From assembly GCA_022828595.1 (NCBI GenBank), contig JAKGHH010000002.1:67862383-67926382 (forward strand): a DNA stretch of 64,000 nucleotides. Reading direction: 5' to 3'. The translations under genes were made by a program, and so were the position numbers. Below the pieces are notes generated by a model. That model ran no database searches and was not told the DNA's origin. It worked only from the letters and a program-made list of their open reading frames with translations. Positions 44,165 to 53,872 of the stretch are shown here, piece after piece (the stretch's first letter is position 1; each line of letters starts with the position of its first letter). This stretch comes from Nelumbo lutea. Taxonomy: Eukaryota; Streptophyta; Magnoliopsida; Proteales; Nelumbonaceae.

Positions 44165-46430
44165 CCATTTGGCCCAGGAACCGTCTAGGCAACTGGTTCC
44201 GTTTTACCCCAAACTCAATCCCTGGCCAAAAATCATTGAATCAGTCAACAACCCATTGACCTGGGCGATTGAATCGTCGTCGACCCATCAACCCATTCAA
44301 CGGTTTTTGGCCATTTTTATTTTTAATTTTTGTTGTCAAAACGGGCCATCCGTTCAAATCGAACGGTCGAACCGTTGACCTGGAAACCAGTGGCCATAAC
44401 GGTTCTATTTTCGGCTCATATTTTTAGATGTCAATAATTAGATGAAATAAGTTTGTAGTCATAGTCATGAGAATGGTGGACATTGCAAGGGATTCCAAAA
44501 CCTTGAAAGATAAATCCAAAGTGACCTTAAACACAAAAAAAAAAAAGAAATGTTTGTGGTAAATCCACCAAACTAAAAAAACCAAGGGAAAAAATTAAAA
44601 AATCAAGTCCAAAGTTTTGCTTTGAGACGGAGCTAAGCATACATGCAATTAAAGAAAGAGTCAAAGCATGGTTTTAAAATTAAACCAATGATCAAACCGG
44701 TCAAGGGTCCGGTTACCAGTTCGAACAATCCGACCGTTCGACCCGAACGGCCGGCCCATTCTGACAAAAAATAATAAATAAATAAATAAATAATTGGAAA
44801 ATGGTCAAAACCGTTCAAACGGTTAATCGCCTGGTTTAGCTGTTTGCTGACCAAAATCAACGGTTTTGGGAGAAAAAGTGATTTTGGAGGAAAACGAAAC
44901 CGGTTAGGTGGTTGGTTCCCAGTTTTTCCGGTCCGGTCCAATTTTGAAAACAGTGAGACAAAGTAGATCGTCTTGTAAGAAAAAAAAACAAACATTGCAC
45001 AAGAAAACCCAAAGAAAAAACAAAAGGAAAAAAATAAAATGGTGGTAAACCCTAAACCATTTTGGAGGATTTTGAAGAAGAAGACCAAATACACACACAA
45101 AAAAAAAAAACAAAAACAAAAAATGAAAAATGAAAAATGAAAAAAATGAACATATGCACATGCTCGAATAAAGTTCACAGTAGAAGAAACCTTTGAATAG
45201 TGAAAATCCAAAAGCATAAAAACCATGGTTTTTGAATTGCCTTTGACCCAGAAAAATGGACATTTCAGCTCAGGAACCATCTAGGCAACCGGTTCCGTTT
45301 TACCCTAATCCCGATCCCTGGCTAAAAACCGTTGAATCAATCAATGATCCATTGACCTAGGTAGTTGAACCGTCGATCCATTGACCTGTTCAATGGTTTT
45401 TTGTCATTTTTTATCTTTTTTTTTAATTGGGAACCTCCAAGCAAACGGTTCCGTTTTATCCCAATCCCAGTCCTTGTCCAAAAACCATTGAATCGGTTAA
45501 CGGCCCATTGATCCGGGTGGTCACCCTTTCAATGGTTTTTTGTCTTTTTTTTTTTATTTTTGTTGTCAAAATGGGTTGTCCGTTCAAACCATACGGTCGA
45601 ACAGTTGACTCAAAAAATAGTGGCCAAAATGGCTCCGTCTTCAAGCCATATGAGTCACATGCTCGAATGACAAAACACATATGATAATACTTAATGGACC
45701 TCACACACTCAATTTTTTGCTTGTAATTTTTGTTGTCAAAATGGGTCAGCCATTTGAACTGGATAGTCGAGCTGCCATTTTTTTATTTTTTTAATTGGTA
45801 ATCATCTAGGCAATTGGTTTTGTTCTACCCCAATCCCAATCCCTGGCAAAAAACCATTGAATCGGCCAATGGCCCATTAACATGAGCTATCAAACCGTTA
45901 ACCCGTTGACTCGTTCAATGGTTTTTGGCCTTTTTTTTTTATTTTTGTTGTCAGAATGGGTCATCCATTCGAACCGAATGGTCAAACAGTCGGCCTGAAA
46001 ACTAGTGGCCAGAATGGTTCCGTTTTTGAGTTGTATGAATCACATACTCACATGACATAACACATATGATACTGCTTAATGGATGTCACAGACTCAATTT
46101 TTTGCCTATAAGTTTTTTTGTCAGAATGGGTTGAACCGTCGACGGTTAATGGACCTCACACAATTTTTTGCTTGTGATTTTTGTTGTTAGAACGAGCCAT
46201 TTGTTCGAACCGGATGGTTGAACTATTGACCCGAAAACTGGTGGCTAGAACGATTTCATAATTTTTTGCTTGTAATTTTTGTTATCAGAACAAGCCATCT
46301 GTTCGAACCGAATGGTCAAACCATCAACCCAAAAAAGCAAAATTTTGTTGTCAAAATGAGTTGTCTGTTTGAACCAAATGATTGAATTGTCGACCCGAAA
46401 ACCGAACTACCAAAAGGGAAAATACTACAA
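44165..46430. repeat. Tandem/mosaic array, unit about 370 bp, opposite in orientation to 20220-21445
   Basis: The unit runs: CTAGGCAA[C/T]TGGTTCCGTTTT, then CCCAATCCC...CTGGCCAAAAACC, then TTGAATCGG..., then TTTTTGTTGTCAAAATGGG, then a CGTTCGAACC-GG-GGTCGAAC word, then CACATGATAATACTTAATGG-type and CTCAATTTTTTGCTTGTAAT. Copies start near 44175, 45280, 45425 and 45795; the step between the last two is about 370. The units are diverged, so the array is old. Confidence 0.8.
44667..44955. mobile_element. hAT-type MITE, 289 bp, inside the array
   Basis: Ends CATGGTTTTAAAATT and AATTTTGAAAACAGTG are inverted repeats. Flanks AGTCAAAG (44659-44666) and AGACAAAG (44956-44963) form an eight-base target duplication with one mismatch, the hAT length. 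The interior shares GACCGTTCGA and CGGCCCATTCTGACAA with both arrays of the window. Confidence 0.82.
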
Positions 46431-46894
46431 TTTGGTGAAAGGGAAAACCGGAAGGTCGAACCTTGTTTCAATGAAGAATTTTGTCACTTGGCGAAAGGGG
46501 AGACCACCCCTTTCCATACATATAAGATTGCCATTCTCTTATTTGTTTTGTTCAGACAATCCTGAATTGGTAGGGTTCAATGCCTCAGAAATGGTAAAAC
46601 CGAACAGATTGAAATTAAAGCACCTGGTGTTGGTGTGTGGAATGAGAGCAAATCAGAGATATCTGTAGTAGGTCTTACAATATGCGAGGATATATAGGGA
46701 GAGATAGGAGCCCTTTTGAGGACAACAACCATATTTTTCACTCTATCTGAGTTCTCCGGATGCTTTTCCAAGACATCGAGGAAACCTAGGTCCATCGCGG
46801 TGTTGTAGACGCTGACCCCAGTATCATGCATTAGCATCCCTTCATGCCAAAACACGTCAATGCGACTGGACGAGAAAAAAAGCATGAGAAGCCA

Positions 46895-47112
46895 TGGCCC
46901 ATGGATGAATATTATTAAAGAATCAAAAGCTGGGGTGAATTAACTCTTGGTTTTTAGTCCTAAGCTCTGGAACCTAGAATCAAAGAAGTTAGAGCAATTG
47001 GTGTCTTGTGTTAATGATCCGTGTGTTCGGTGGTTTTAGATGCTGGTTACACAACAAACTACAAAGCTTCCTTGTTGCTGTGGTTGCAACCCCCGTTTGT
47101 GAGGAGACCGGA
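46895..47112. other. No gene recognised
   Basis: Sequence 5' to the HDA8 pseudogene; no promoter motif identified. Confidence 0.3.
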
Positions 47113-47265
47113 TCTGCTCGTCACACCTGGTGCCTCACACGCACATCCTATCATGCATTGGGAACATCTCCCATACTTATTAGTTATTATTCACGGAAAA
47201 TGTTCTCAATGCATGGTGGATGTGCCGGTGACGTACCCATTTGTGAGGAGCAAATCCTATTACAT
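47113..47265. repeat. Palindromic MITE-like unit
   Basis: CACATCC-TATC-ATGCATTGGGAACAT on the left and ATGTTCTCAATGCATGGTGG-ATGTG on the right form inverted arms around a loop of about 30 bases. Outer arms (GCTCGTCACACC ... GTGAGGAGC) extend the pairing. It shares TTGGGAACATCTCCC with the unit at 49142-49267. Confidence 0.6.
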
Positions 47266-47483
47266 TTGCATGGGATTAAAATGTCATTTTTAATAAAATA
47301 AGTACTTACTAGTGAAGTGGTTCACCAAATATCTCAATCCCAATAATTACTTAAAATAATTATAATTGGTATGGAAAAGGGGTCCTCAAACAAACTTAAA
47401 TACTTGTTTAAATAAGTATTTAGAATAAGCACTTGTACAATAAAGTAGAGCAAAAAGTGAATATACCTTTTAAGGGTGAAGGA

Positions 47484-48018
47484 TAGGGGTGCAACTTGGG
47501 CAGGCCCAACCCAAGTCCAAATCGATCCAGCCCGAAATTTTACATGGGCTGGGCTTAGATTTTCAGTCCTTGGTCTGGGCTCGAGCCCAAGAAATCGGGT
47601 TTTTCTATTTTTTGGTCTAGGCCTGGGTCTAACCCTTATGTAGTCTGAACTCGACCCAATTATACACATATGTGTATGTATATATATATATATATATATA
47701 CTCGAGCCCAAGAAACTGGGTTTTTCTATTTTTTGGTCTAGGCCTGGGTCTAACCCTTATGTAGTCTGAACTCGACCCAATTATACACATATGTGTATGT
47801 ATATATATATATATAATATAATTTTAGAGTCGATACATTGACCAATCCAAGCCCGACCCCATGCCCGAGCCCAACCAGAGTTCATCAAATTATAGTATGG
47901 GTTGGGCTCAGGTTGGGAAAATCGGGCTTGACCTCGAGCTTGGGACTTAAGCCCAAATTTTAGGATTGTGCCCGGGTTGACCATAAACTTGGCCCAACCC
48001 GTCCAACTTGCACCCCTA
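47484..48018. mobile_element. Non-autonomous hAT element, 535 bp
   Basis: The terminal inverted repeats are TAGGGGTGCAACTTGG on the left and, read inward from the right, TAGGGGTGCAAGTTGG. The eight-base target duplications are GTGAAGGA (47476-47483) and GTGAAAGA (48019-48026), one mismatch. The interior is rich in GGCCCAACCC-type words, holds a 121-bp tandem duplication and (AT)n tracts, and has no transposase ORF. Confidence 0.9.
47580..47820. repeat. 121-bp tandem duplication with (AT)n tract
   Basis: Units start CTCGAGCCCAAGAAA at 47580 and 47701 and each runs into ACACATATGTGTATG and an (AT)n tract, differing by only a couple of bases apart from the AT length. Confidence 0.93.
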
Positions 48019-48026
48019 GTGAAAGA

Positions 48027-48565
48027 TCCCCTTTATATAGACCTCGAGGTTCGGTTATAGCATGTCCAACATGTTTGGGATGAAAATGTTTACTTGTTTG
48101 TTGCTTACAGACCATGCCCACATGGCATCGTAGTTGCCCTATTCCGGTCCCCCACAAAGTAGAGGGGATTAAGTTCATCAATACTAGTTGGGTGTCATGC
48201 CCACATACGTCTCAAGAGTGCTAATCGATGCAAAAAAATAAGAAGAGATGTGCTATATAGGTCGGAATTATTCTGAGGTCGACATGATCCCTTAGGTTAT
48301 GGGGTGCCCAGGTTGAAGAAATAGGTTGGTGTTTGGAGAAATCAATGGACATATGTCATGGTCTTCTAATCCGATCTGCCAGTCTGTTCTTAAGAGAGGT
48401 CGGAGCTTGCTTGGGCCATATGAGTCGATCTGTCAAGGGGCGTTCAAGCTGGGTCTTGCCACCAAGATTCAAAACATCTCGATATGCCTTTGTGTATTGG
48501 CAGAGGCATATAGATACTTAGATACACGTGGATTTATATTTTTTATTAAAAAATAGTAGGTCTCC
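48027..48565. other. No gene recognised
   Basis: Non-coding sequence leading to the 5S-like segment. An A/T-rich run (TTTTTTATTAAAAAA) lies just upstream of it. Confidence 0.35.
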
Positions 48566-48668
48566 CACTAATGCATCGGATCCCATCAGAACTCTTAAGT
48601 TAAACGTGCTTGGGTGAGAGTAGTACTAGGATGGGTGACCTCTTGGGAAGTCCTCATGTTGCACCCCC
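48566..48668 (+). rRNA. 5S rRNA fragment (pseudogene or 5S-derived element part)
   Basis: CACTAATGCATCGGATCCCA, AAGTTAAACGTGCTTGGG, GAGAGTAGTACTAGGATGGG and GGGAAGTCCTCATGTTGCAC follow plant 5S rRNA in order with few changes (C to T at several places). The 3' end (GCACCCC) is complete and followed by a short T-run. The first 15-20 bases of a normal 120-base gene (GGGTGCGATCATAC...) are replaced. A single truncated copy outside a tandem array is unlikely to be a working gene. Cassandra-type TRIM retrotransposons carry 5S sequence in their LTRs and are an alternative source, but I see no primer site or second LTR here. Confidence 0.8.
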
Positions 48669-49141
48669 AACTTTTAGTTAATCATTGAAGTAGAACTGTT
48701 TGCTATACATCAAGGCATCCTCCAAGCTCTTCAACAAAGTCGAAGAATCATTTTGATCTACTTGGACTCTCCACTTGGCTATTCTAGTATTGCAAGGAAA
48801 ATCTTCTCTTCACTAGTCTCTTTTGGATCTTCTTTAGAGAACTCAAAACTTATTTCAGTCATTTCAATAAGCTTCTTGTATATATATTAATAAAAAGTAT
48901 AACATCGCGGCTCATCAGATAGCATGCAGGAGTAAAACTACCATACAAGATTATTTTTTGTTAGATACTTATCCTCCTGATGTATCTGATGTAAGGAACT
49001 ATGTTTCTTGTTTTTTGTGCTAACATAATCTTTCATCTTTCAAAAAAAAAGATATAATATAATACACTTGATATGAGATGTATCATATCGAAAATTTGAA
49101 CCATACTTATCACGAGTCCAGATCTCCTACCCATGCAAACT
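48669..49141. other. No gene recognised
   Basis: AT-rich DNA without recognisable coding sequence. Confidence 0.35.
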
Positions 49142-49267
49142 CTGCCCACGTCTACCCACATAACATTGCAGCCACATATGGAGAATATCTCATCCTCCTA
49201 CATAGTATTATGCAGGGGAGATGTTCCCAATTCCCGGGGGTAGTGTGTTGTGGGTAGACCTGGGCAG
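49142..49267. repeat. MITE-like inverted-repeat unit, 126 bp
   Basis: Left CTGCCCACGTCTACCCACA and right TGTGGGTAGACCTGGGCAG pair as inverted repeats. GGGAGATGTTCCCAA in the right arm is shared (reverse-complemented) with 47113-47265. No clear target duplication. Confidence 0.65.
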
Positions 49268-49562
49268 GTGATCCAGAGTCACTTATCACATGTGATAGCA
49301 AGGTGTCATAAAACATCCATCACGTGGCAAATCGTTATGGGAGGTCTGAATCTCCCCCTATCAGGTGTTAAAATCACTTCACCCAATAATCCAATATCAT
49401 CATAAAAATTTAAAAATTTTCAAAAAAAAAAAACTGTAGTGACGCTTGGCCTTGTCATCTACCATGAAAAGTACTATTTCCTCTTGAGCGATTTTTATAC
49501 GATTATTTTTGTTTTTTTTAAGCCAATTAATTTCAAGTTCAGTTCTTGTACAATTGTATTAT
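49268..49562. other. No gene recognised
   Basis: Short spacer before the LINE 3' end; nothing coding seen. Confidence 0.35.
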
Positions 49563-49600
49563 TGTACAGCTTTTTTTGAAAGATTAATATTATATTAACA

Positions 49601-51150
49601 CTAAACCAAAAGAACAAAGTCCTCTACCCTTGGTATCGCATCTTGATAATCATTAAGAACAAAAGATGTTAAACAGTGAGATTTATCCAATTGGGATACA
49701 TTATGGGTGGGGCTATTAAACATTCGGTTTACAAAACAGAAATTTACATTTTGAAAGTTTAACATTAAAGATATGGTTCTAGACAAAAGCCAATGGTAGG
49801 ACCAGGGAAGATCTATAGTTTGTTGTAGTGCCCTTACAACTTGTTTAGCATCTAAATATATACATACTTCTTGAACATTCCAGACTAGGAGCTCTGATAA
49901 AACCTGCATAATAACAAAAAGTTCAGCTTAGATTACTGAAGAGATCTGATTGGTTCTATCTTCAATAATTTTTAAACATGATAAATTTTTAGAAAGAAGA
50001 ATGAAACCATAAGTATACAATGAATATGAGATTTTCCCTGCATCAGTAAACACTATTAGATCCGTATTATGGTTTATGGTAAGAGGAGATTTATCCATTG
50101 AGTTTCTTATTATTGAAGGAGCAGTAACGTTCAAAAGTCAATCAGAATGGAGGAAAGAATTATTTATTCAGTTAATAAGTTTAATAGGTCGGATTTGCCT
50201 ATTTCTGAAACATTTTTTCATTTCTAGCACACCAAATATAATAACAAGATGTGGCTATCCAACCCAAGATAAATGTTCATAAAAAGAGAGTTATTTGTAG
50301 TTTGGTTATATAGTGTTTGTATACATAAAGTCCAACACCCTTGAAATATATATTGTAAATGAAGGTTCCAAGGGTTACCAAATAAAACCGCCCGAGTATT
50401 AGGACAATTCATCAACAAATGAATTGTAGATTCAACCTCCGAATCACAAAGAACACAATTTTTTTATTGTTTTCTTCAAAAATAACTTCTTTAACAGGAG
50501 CAAAATCATTAAGAATTCTCCAAAAGAATAATTGGAATCTAGGAGGAATATCCAACTTCCAAAGCTTTTTAAAGCAGAAACTAAGATCCAAAGATATATT
50601 TGGTATTGAAGTTTGTTGCTTTTTCTTGTAATCTTCTTTTACTGTAAATTTTTCAGAGTTGTGATGAAACCAAATCCAAGAAGTTGTAGAAGTAAAGATG
50701 GGAGTACTCAAAATCTTTGTTGCTTCATCAAGGGGAAATAAAGAATTTATGACATCAATATTCCACTGGCCATAGTGGATCAATTGGGAAATATTCAAAT
50801 TTCTAAGATGGGGAGCTAAAGGAAGAGATACCCAGGAAAACTTATTATTCACTTGAATCCAAGGTCTTTGAGATATTGGAAATGAGGAGTTCTCGTTTAC
50901 CAAGTATCCACACTCGGAAGCCAGCTCAATAAGAGTTGGACCTACTGCTTTCCAATATATAGAGCCTATAGAGGTAGTAGAATAGGGAAAAATATTTTGA
51001 TGTCTAAGATATTTAGACTTCCAAATCTGGGCCCATAAATTGTTTTGCTCATTGATGAATCTCCAGGCGAGTTTCTTAAGGAGTGCTTGATTAACTAATT
51101 TTAGATTTTTAAATCCCAAGCCTCCAAAAGCTTTAGGTAGCATTAAAATA
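49601..51150 (-). pseudogene. LINE ORF2, C-terminal half (zinc-finger-like region and RNase H)
   Basis: The open frame 50412-51143 reads KAFGGLGFKNLKLVNQALLK, then WKSKYLRHQNIF and LWKLDIPPRFQLFFWRILND. These are the blocks after RT in plant L1 proteins (GGLGxRxLxxxNxALLxKWxWR, then WxxxxPPKVxxFxWxxxxx). RNase H remnants follow at 49601-50134 (INHNTDLIVFTDAGKISYSL, then VCIYLDAKQVVRALQQTIDL) with its DA/D core residues. Frame changes occur around 50410, 50140 and 49920. Confidence 0.8.
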
Positions 51151-51169
51151 TTCTAAGCACACCAACGAT

Positions 51170-52420
51170 AAGGATGAGTCCTAGTATTAGAAACTCCCCA
51201 CTAAAAATTTTTAATTAACTTTTCCATTTGATCAATAGTTTTTTTTTTTTTTGGAAACTTGGCCAAGGCCATAGCATGGAGAGGAATGGCTTGAAGAACA
51301 GATTGAACTAAAACTTTTTCCCTGTCTGACTGATTACAATGGCTTTCCAAGTATTCAGTTTATCTCTCATATTATCTAGAATAAAAGTCAACTGAGCATG
51401 TTTATTTCTAGACCAAAAGAGGGGAAGACCTAGATATTTAGAATTGTTGTTCAAGGGTCCTATTTTTAGTTACATTCTAATTAAACGTTGGTGCCTAGGA
51501 TGGATATTTTTACCACAAAAAACTCCAGATTTTTCCATATTAATCATTTGGCCCGAAGCATTTTGGAAATTATTTAGAATCTGAATAAGATTATTTATCT
51601 CCTCCCAATGAGCTCTCATAAATAACATGACATCATTAGCAAAGAAGATGTGGGAGATTTTAGGAGAGGAAAGAGGTATACCTTGTAATTTCCCTTTCTA
51701 TTTTGCCTGATAAAGAAGTCTAGAAAGACCCTCCATGGGTAGGATGAATAAATAAGGAGATAAAGGATATCCTTGTCTTAAACCCCTAAAAGGGTAGAAA
51801 TGTCCTTTAGAAGTGCCATTAATGAGGACTGAAAATGACACAATGGAAATACATTCTTTGATTAGAAGACAAAAGTCAGTTGAGAACCCAAGAAGAGAAT
51901 GGATTTGAAGGATTAAATTCCATTCTAATCTATCATAGGCTTTAGACATATCTTGCTTCAGTCCAATATAGCATGTACCTCGTTTTTTTGTGTTTTAAGA
52001 AATAGAACATTTCCTTGGTAATGATTGAGTTATCAGACATTTGTCGACCTGGTACAAAGGCCACTTGGTTTGGAGCAATACATTTGTCCAGGATAGTACG
52101 AAGTCTACTAGCTATCAATTTGATGATTACTTTATAGATGACATTGCAAAGGTTGATAGGCTGGTAATCTTGGACTTTCGTACAATCAACTTTCTTAGGG
52201 ATAAGATAAATAAAAGTATGATTCAAACGCTTAAGGAGTTCTTTGTTCTGGAAAAATTCTTGTACTACTAGTACTGTATTAGGGCCCATTAGATCCCAAA
52301 ATTCCTTAAATACAATTGCTGGCATACCATATGGGTCTGGGGATGTAAGGCTTCCAATACTGAAAAGAGATAACTTGACTTCCTCAATTGAGGGAATAGA
52401 AATGAGCATAGAATTTTCTT
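51170..52420 (-). pseudogene. LINE ORF2, reverse transcriptase
   Basis: RT would prime on nicked target DNA. At 51942-52409 are SIEEVKLSLFSIGSLTSPDP, FIYLIPKKVDCTKVQDYQPI and LIASRLRTILDKCIAPNQVA. A frame change near 51950 precedes MSKAYDRLEWNLILQIHSLL and GLRQGYPLSPYLFILPMEGL (51698-51949). After a stop comes the active-site block, HIFFANDVMLF: the family has FADD, so the first catalytic aspartate is changed to asparagine. Downstream blocks (KYLGLPLFWSRN) are present but broken. Confidence 0.88.
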
Positions 52421-52842
52421 CCTCAATAATAATTAGAGTGAAAATATGGGATAAATCCTCTAACTCTTGAGGGTCTTGGGTTGAATAAAGATTTGAAAAG
52501 TAATCTAAAAATATCTGAGTTATATCTTCATAAACAGTTTTCTAATTGTTTTGGCATCTTTGATTCTTTCAATATGATTTCATTTCCTTCTAAATAAAGT
52601 ACTTTTATGAAAAAAAATCGTATTCTTATCTCCCAATTGTAACCAAATCCGACAAGAAGTTTGACTGCAATAACTTTCTAGATACCCATTAGTCTGTTCA
52701 TACTCCTTATACTATACAAGTTGTTTTGATTACCAGGGACTTCCGATCATTCAACCTATAAGATTTGAGCTTCCAAACTCTTGAGTTTACCTCTTGGTTC
52801 TACAAAAGTTGATCTCCTTCAATTAATTAGATTTTTCTTCAA

Positions 52843-53293
52843 GGAGTCCAGTTTTTTAGTCAACCTATAAGCTGCATAACCTGTAAAGGAAAGCTTCCAA
52901 CCATCTTCTATCAATTGTTTACAGGAGCTATCACTTAACTACATTTCAAAAAACCTAAAGGGTTTTGGGATGCTGAGGGTGGTAGAGGTTAAATTTAGAA
53001 TAAGAGGATGATGGTCTGAACCCCATTTTGATCCTAAGGAAAGGATTGCATTAGGGAAGAAAGTCAGCCAGGAGTCCAGTTTTTTAGTCAACCTATAAGC
53101 TGCATAACTTGTAAAGGAAAGCTTCCAACCATCTTCTATGTTTACAGGAGCTATCAGTTAACTACATTTCAAAAAACCTAAAGGGTTTTGGGATGCTGAG
53201 GGTGGTAGGGGTTAAATTTAGAATAAGAGGATGATGGTCCAAACCCCATTTTGATCCTAAGGAAAGGATTGCATTAGGAAAGAAAGTCAGCCA
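52843..53293. repeat. 228-bp tandem duplication within the LINE
   Basis: Units start GGAGTCCAGTTTTTTAGTCA at 52843 and 53071 and continue in parallel to GAAAGTCAGCCA. The second lacks about 8 bases (CAATT region) and has a few substitutions. It duplicates the end of the endonuclease part, so it disrupted the ORF. Confidence 0.92.
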
Positions 53294-53867
53294 GTCTGGT
53301 GAAACTATGACTCTACCAAGAGTTTGTTGAATATGGCCTGAGGTTCTTTTATTAGTATAAGAAATTCCACTTCCCTGAATGCTCATTTCTAACAAGTTTT
53401 GATCAAGTATAAGATTCCTGTACTTTCTAGAAGATAAAACAGAAGCATTGGAAGAGGTTGAAGGTTTTAGTGAATCCACAGTGGCAACTTCATTAAAATC
53501 TCCCATTAATAAATAAGGTAAAGAAACTTTTTGCAACCTCAAATTCAAATCTAACCAAAATCTATTTCTATGATGTTTAACTGAAGGCCCATAAATGAAA
53601 CCTAATAACCAAGAACAAGAAGGTAAATGAATGTTAAGAAAAACGTACCTTGAAGACGACGACACTACAATAACCCCAAAACCTTCTTTCCAAAGAACAA
53701 CTAAACCGCCGACTCTTCCTTCAAGTGTGATTGTAACACAATTTGAATAATGAAGATTATTTGTTAAAATATCAATTTTATCACTTGGGATTTTTGTCTC
53801 ACATAAAAAGATAAAATCAGGATTGATGCAATGGACAATATCCCTTAGTCCTTGAACTGCCTTGGGG
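53071..53867 (-). pseudogene. LINE ORF2, AP-type endonuclease
   Basis: This would nick the genomic target. Visible blocks are AVQGLRDIVHCINPDFIFLC-ETK, then WLLGFIYGPS, PYLLMGDFNEVA and, near the end, KWGLDHHPLILNL, the typical SDHxPI block with L for S. The open part starts at 53665. The very N-terminal WNCRG block is cut by the Copia LTR. The end of this part is repeated in tandem at 52843-53070. Confidence 0.85.
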
Positions 53868-53872
53868 CACCC

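Larger units (their letters stand above)
43487..46865 (-). pseudogene. HDA8: Histone deacetylase 8 (HDA8)-like pseudogene, split
   Basis: Two minus-strand blocks match the N-terminal part of plant class II histone deacetylase HDA8. Block A (46865-46631): VFWHEGMLMHDTGVSVYNT, LGFLDVLEKHPENSDRVKNM, VLKRAPISPYIS, DLLSFHTP. Block B (43741-43487): NILEFIKELVQADETGGK, FLNPGSWDASFLASGTTL, MKHILDVHGKIVYALV, QPPSHHAQPA, stop, ADEYYFLNNVG. Order and junction (FHT/NILEF) fit two adjacent exons. The roughly 2.9 kb between them is repeat array. It is dead: a stop interrupts block B, the deacetylase motif RPPGHHA is QPPSHHA, and sequence after FLNN no longer matches. The remaining catalytic part of the roughly 380-residue protein is absent. 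Confidence 0.85.
49563..53867 (-). mobile_element. LINE (plant L1 type), long copy, 5' end cut by a Copia insertion
   Basis: ORF2 parts occur in order on the minus strand: endonuclease, RT, zinc-finger-like region, RNase H. A short T-run at 49571-49577 marks the tail side. At the other end the sequence stops inside the first endonuclease block, where the LTR at 53873 begins. The copy is inactive: multiple frame changes, a mutated RT active site and an internal 228-bp tandem duplication. The 5' end and target duplication are not visible. Confidence 0.88.

Noticed and set aside
44633..45280. Long minus-strand ORF of about 215 codons rich in Phe
   Set aside because: It spans the hAT MITE and repeat array; the Phe-rich composition comes from A-runs on the plus strand.
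48566..48668. Functional 5S rRNA gene
   Set aside because: The 5' end is missing, several positions are changed, and no tandem array is present.
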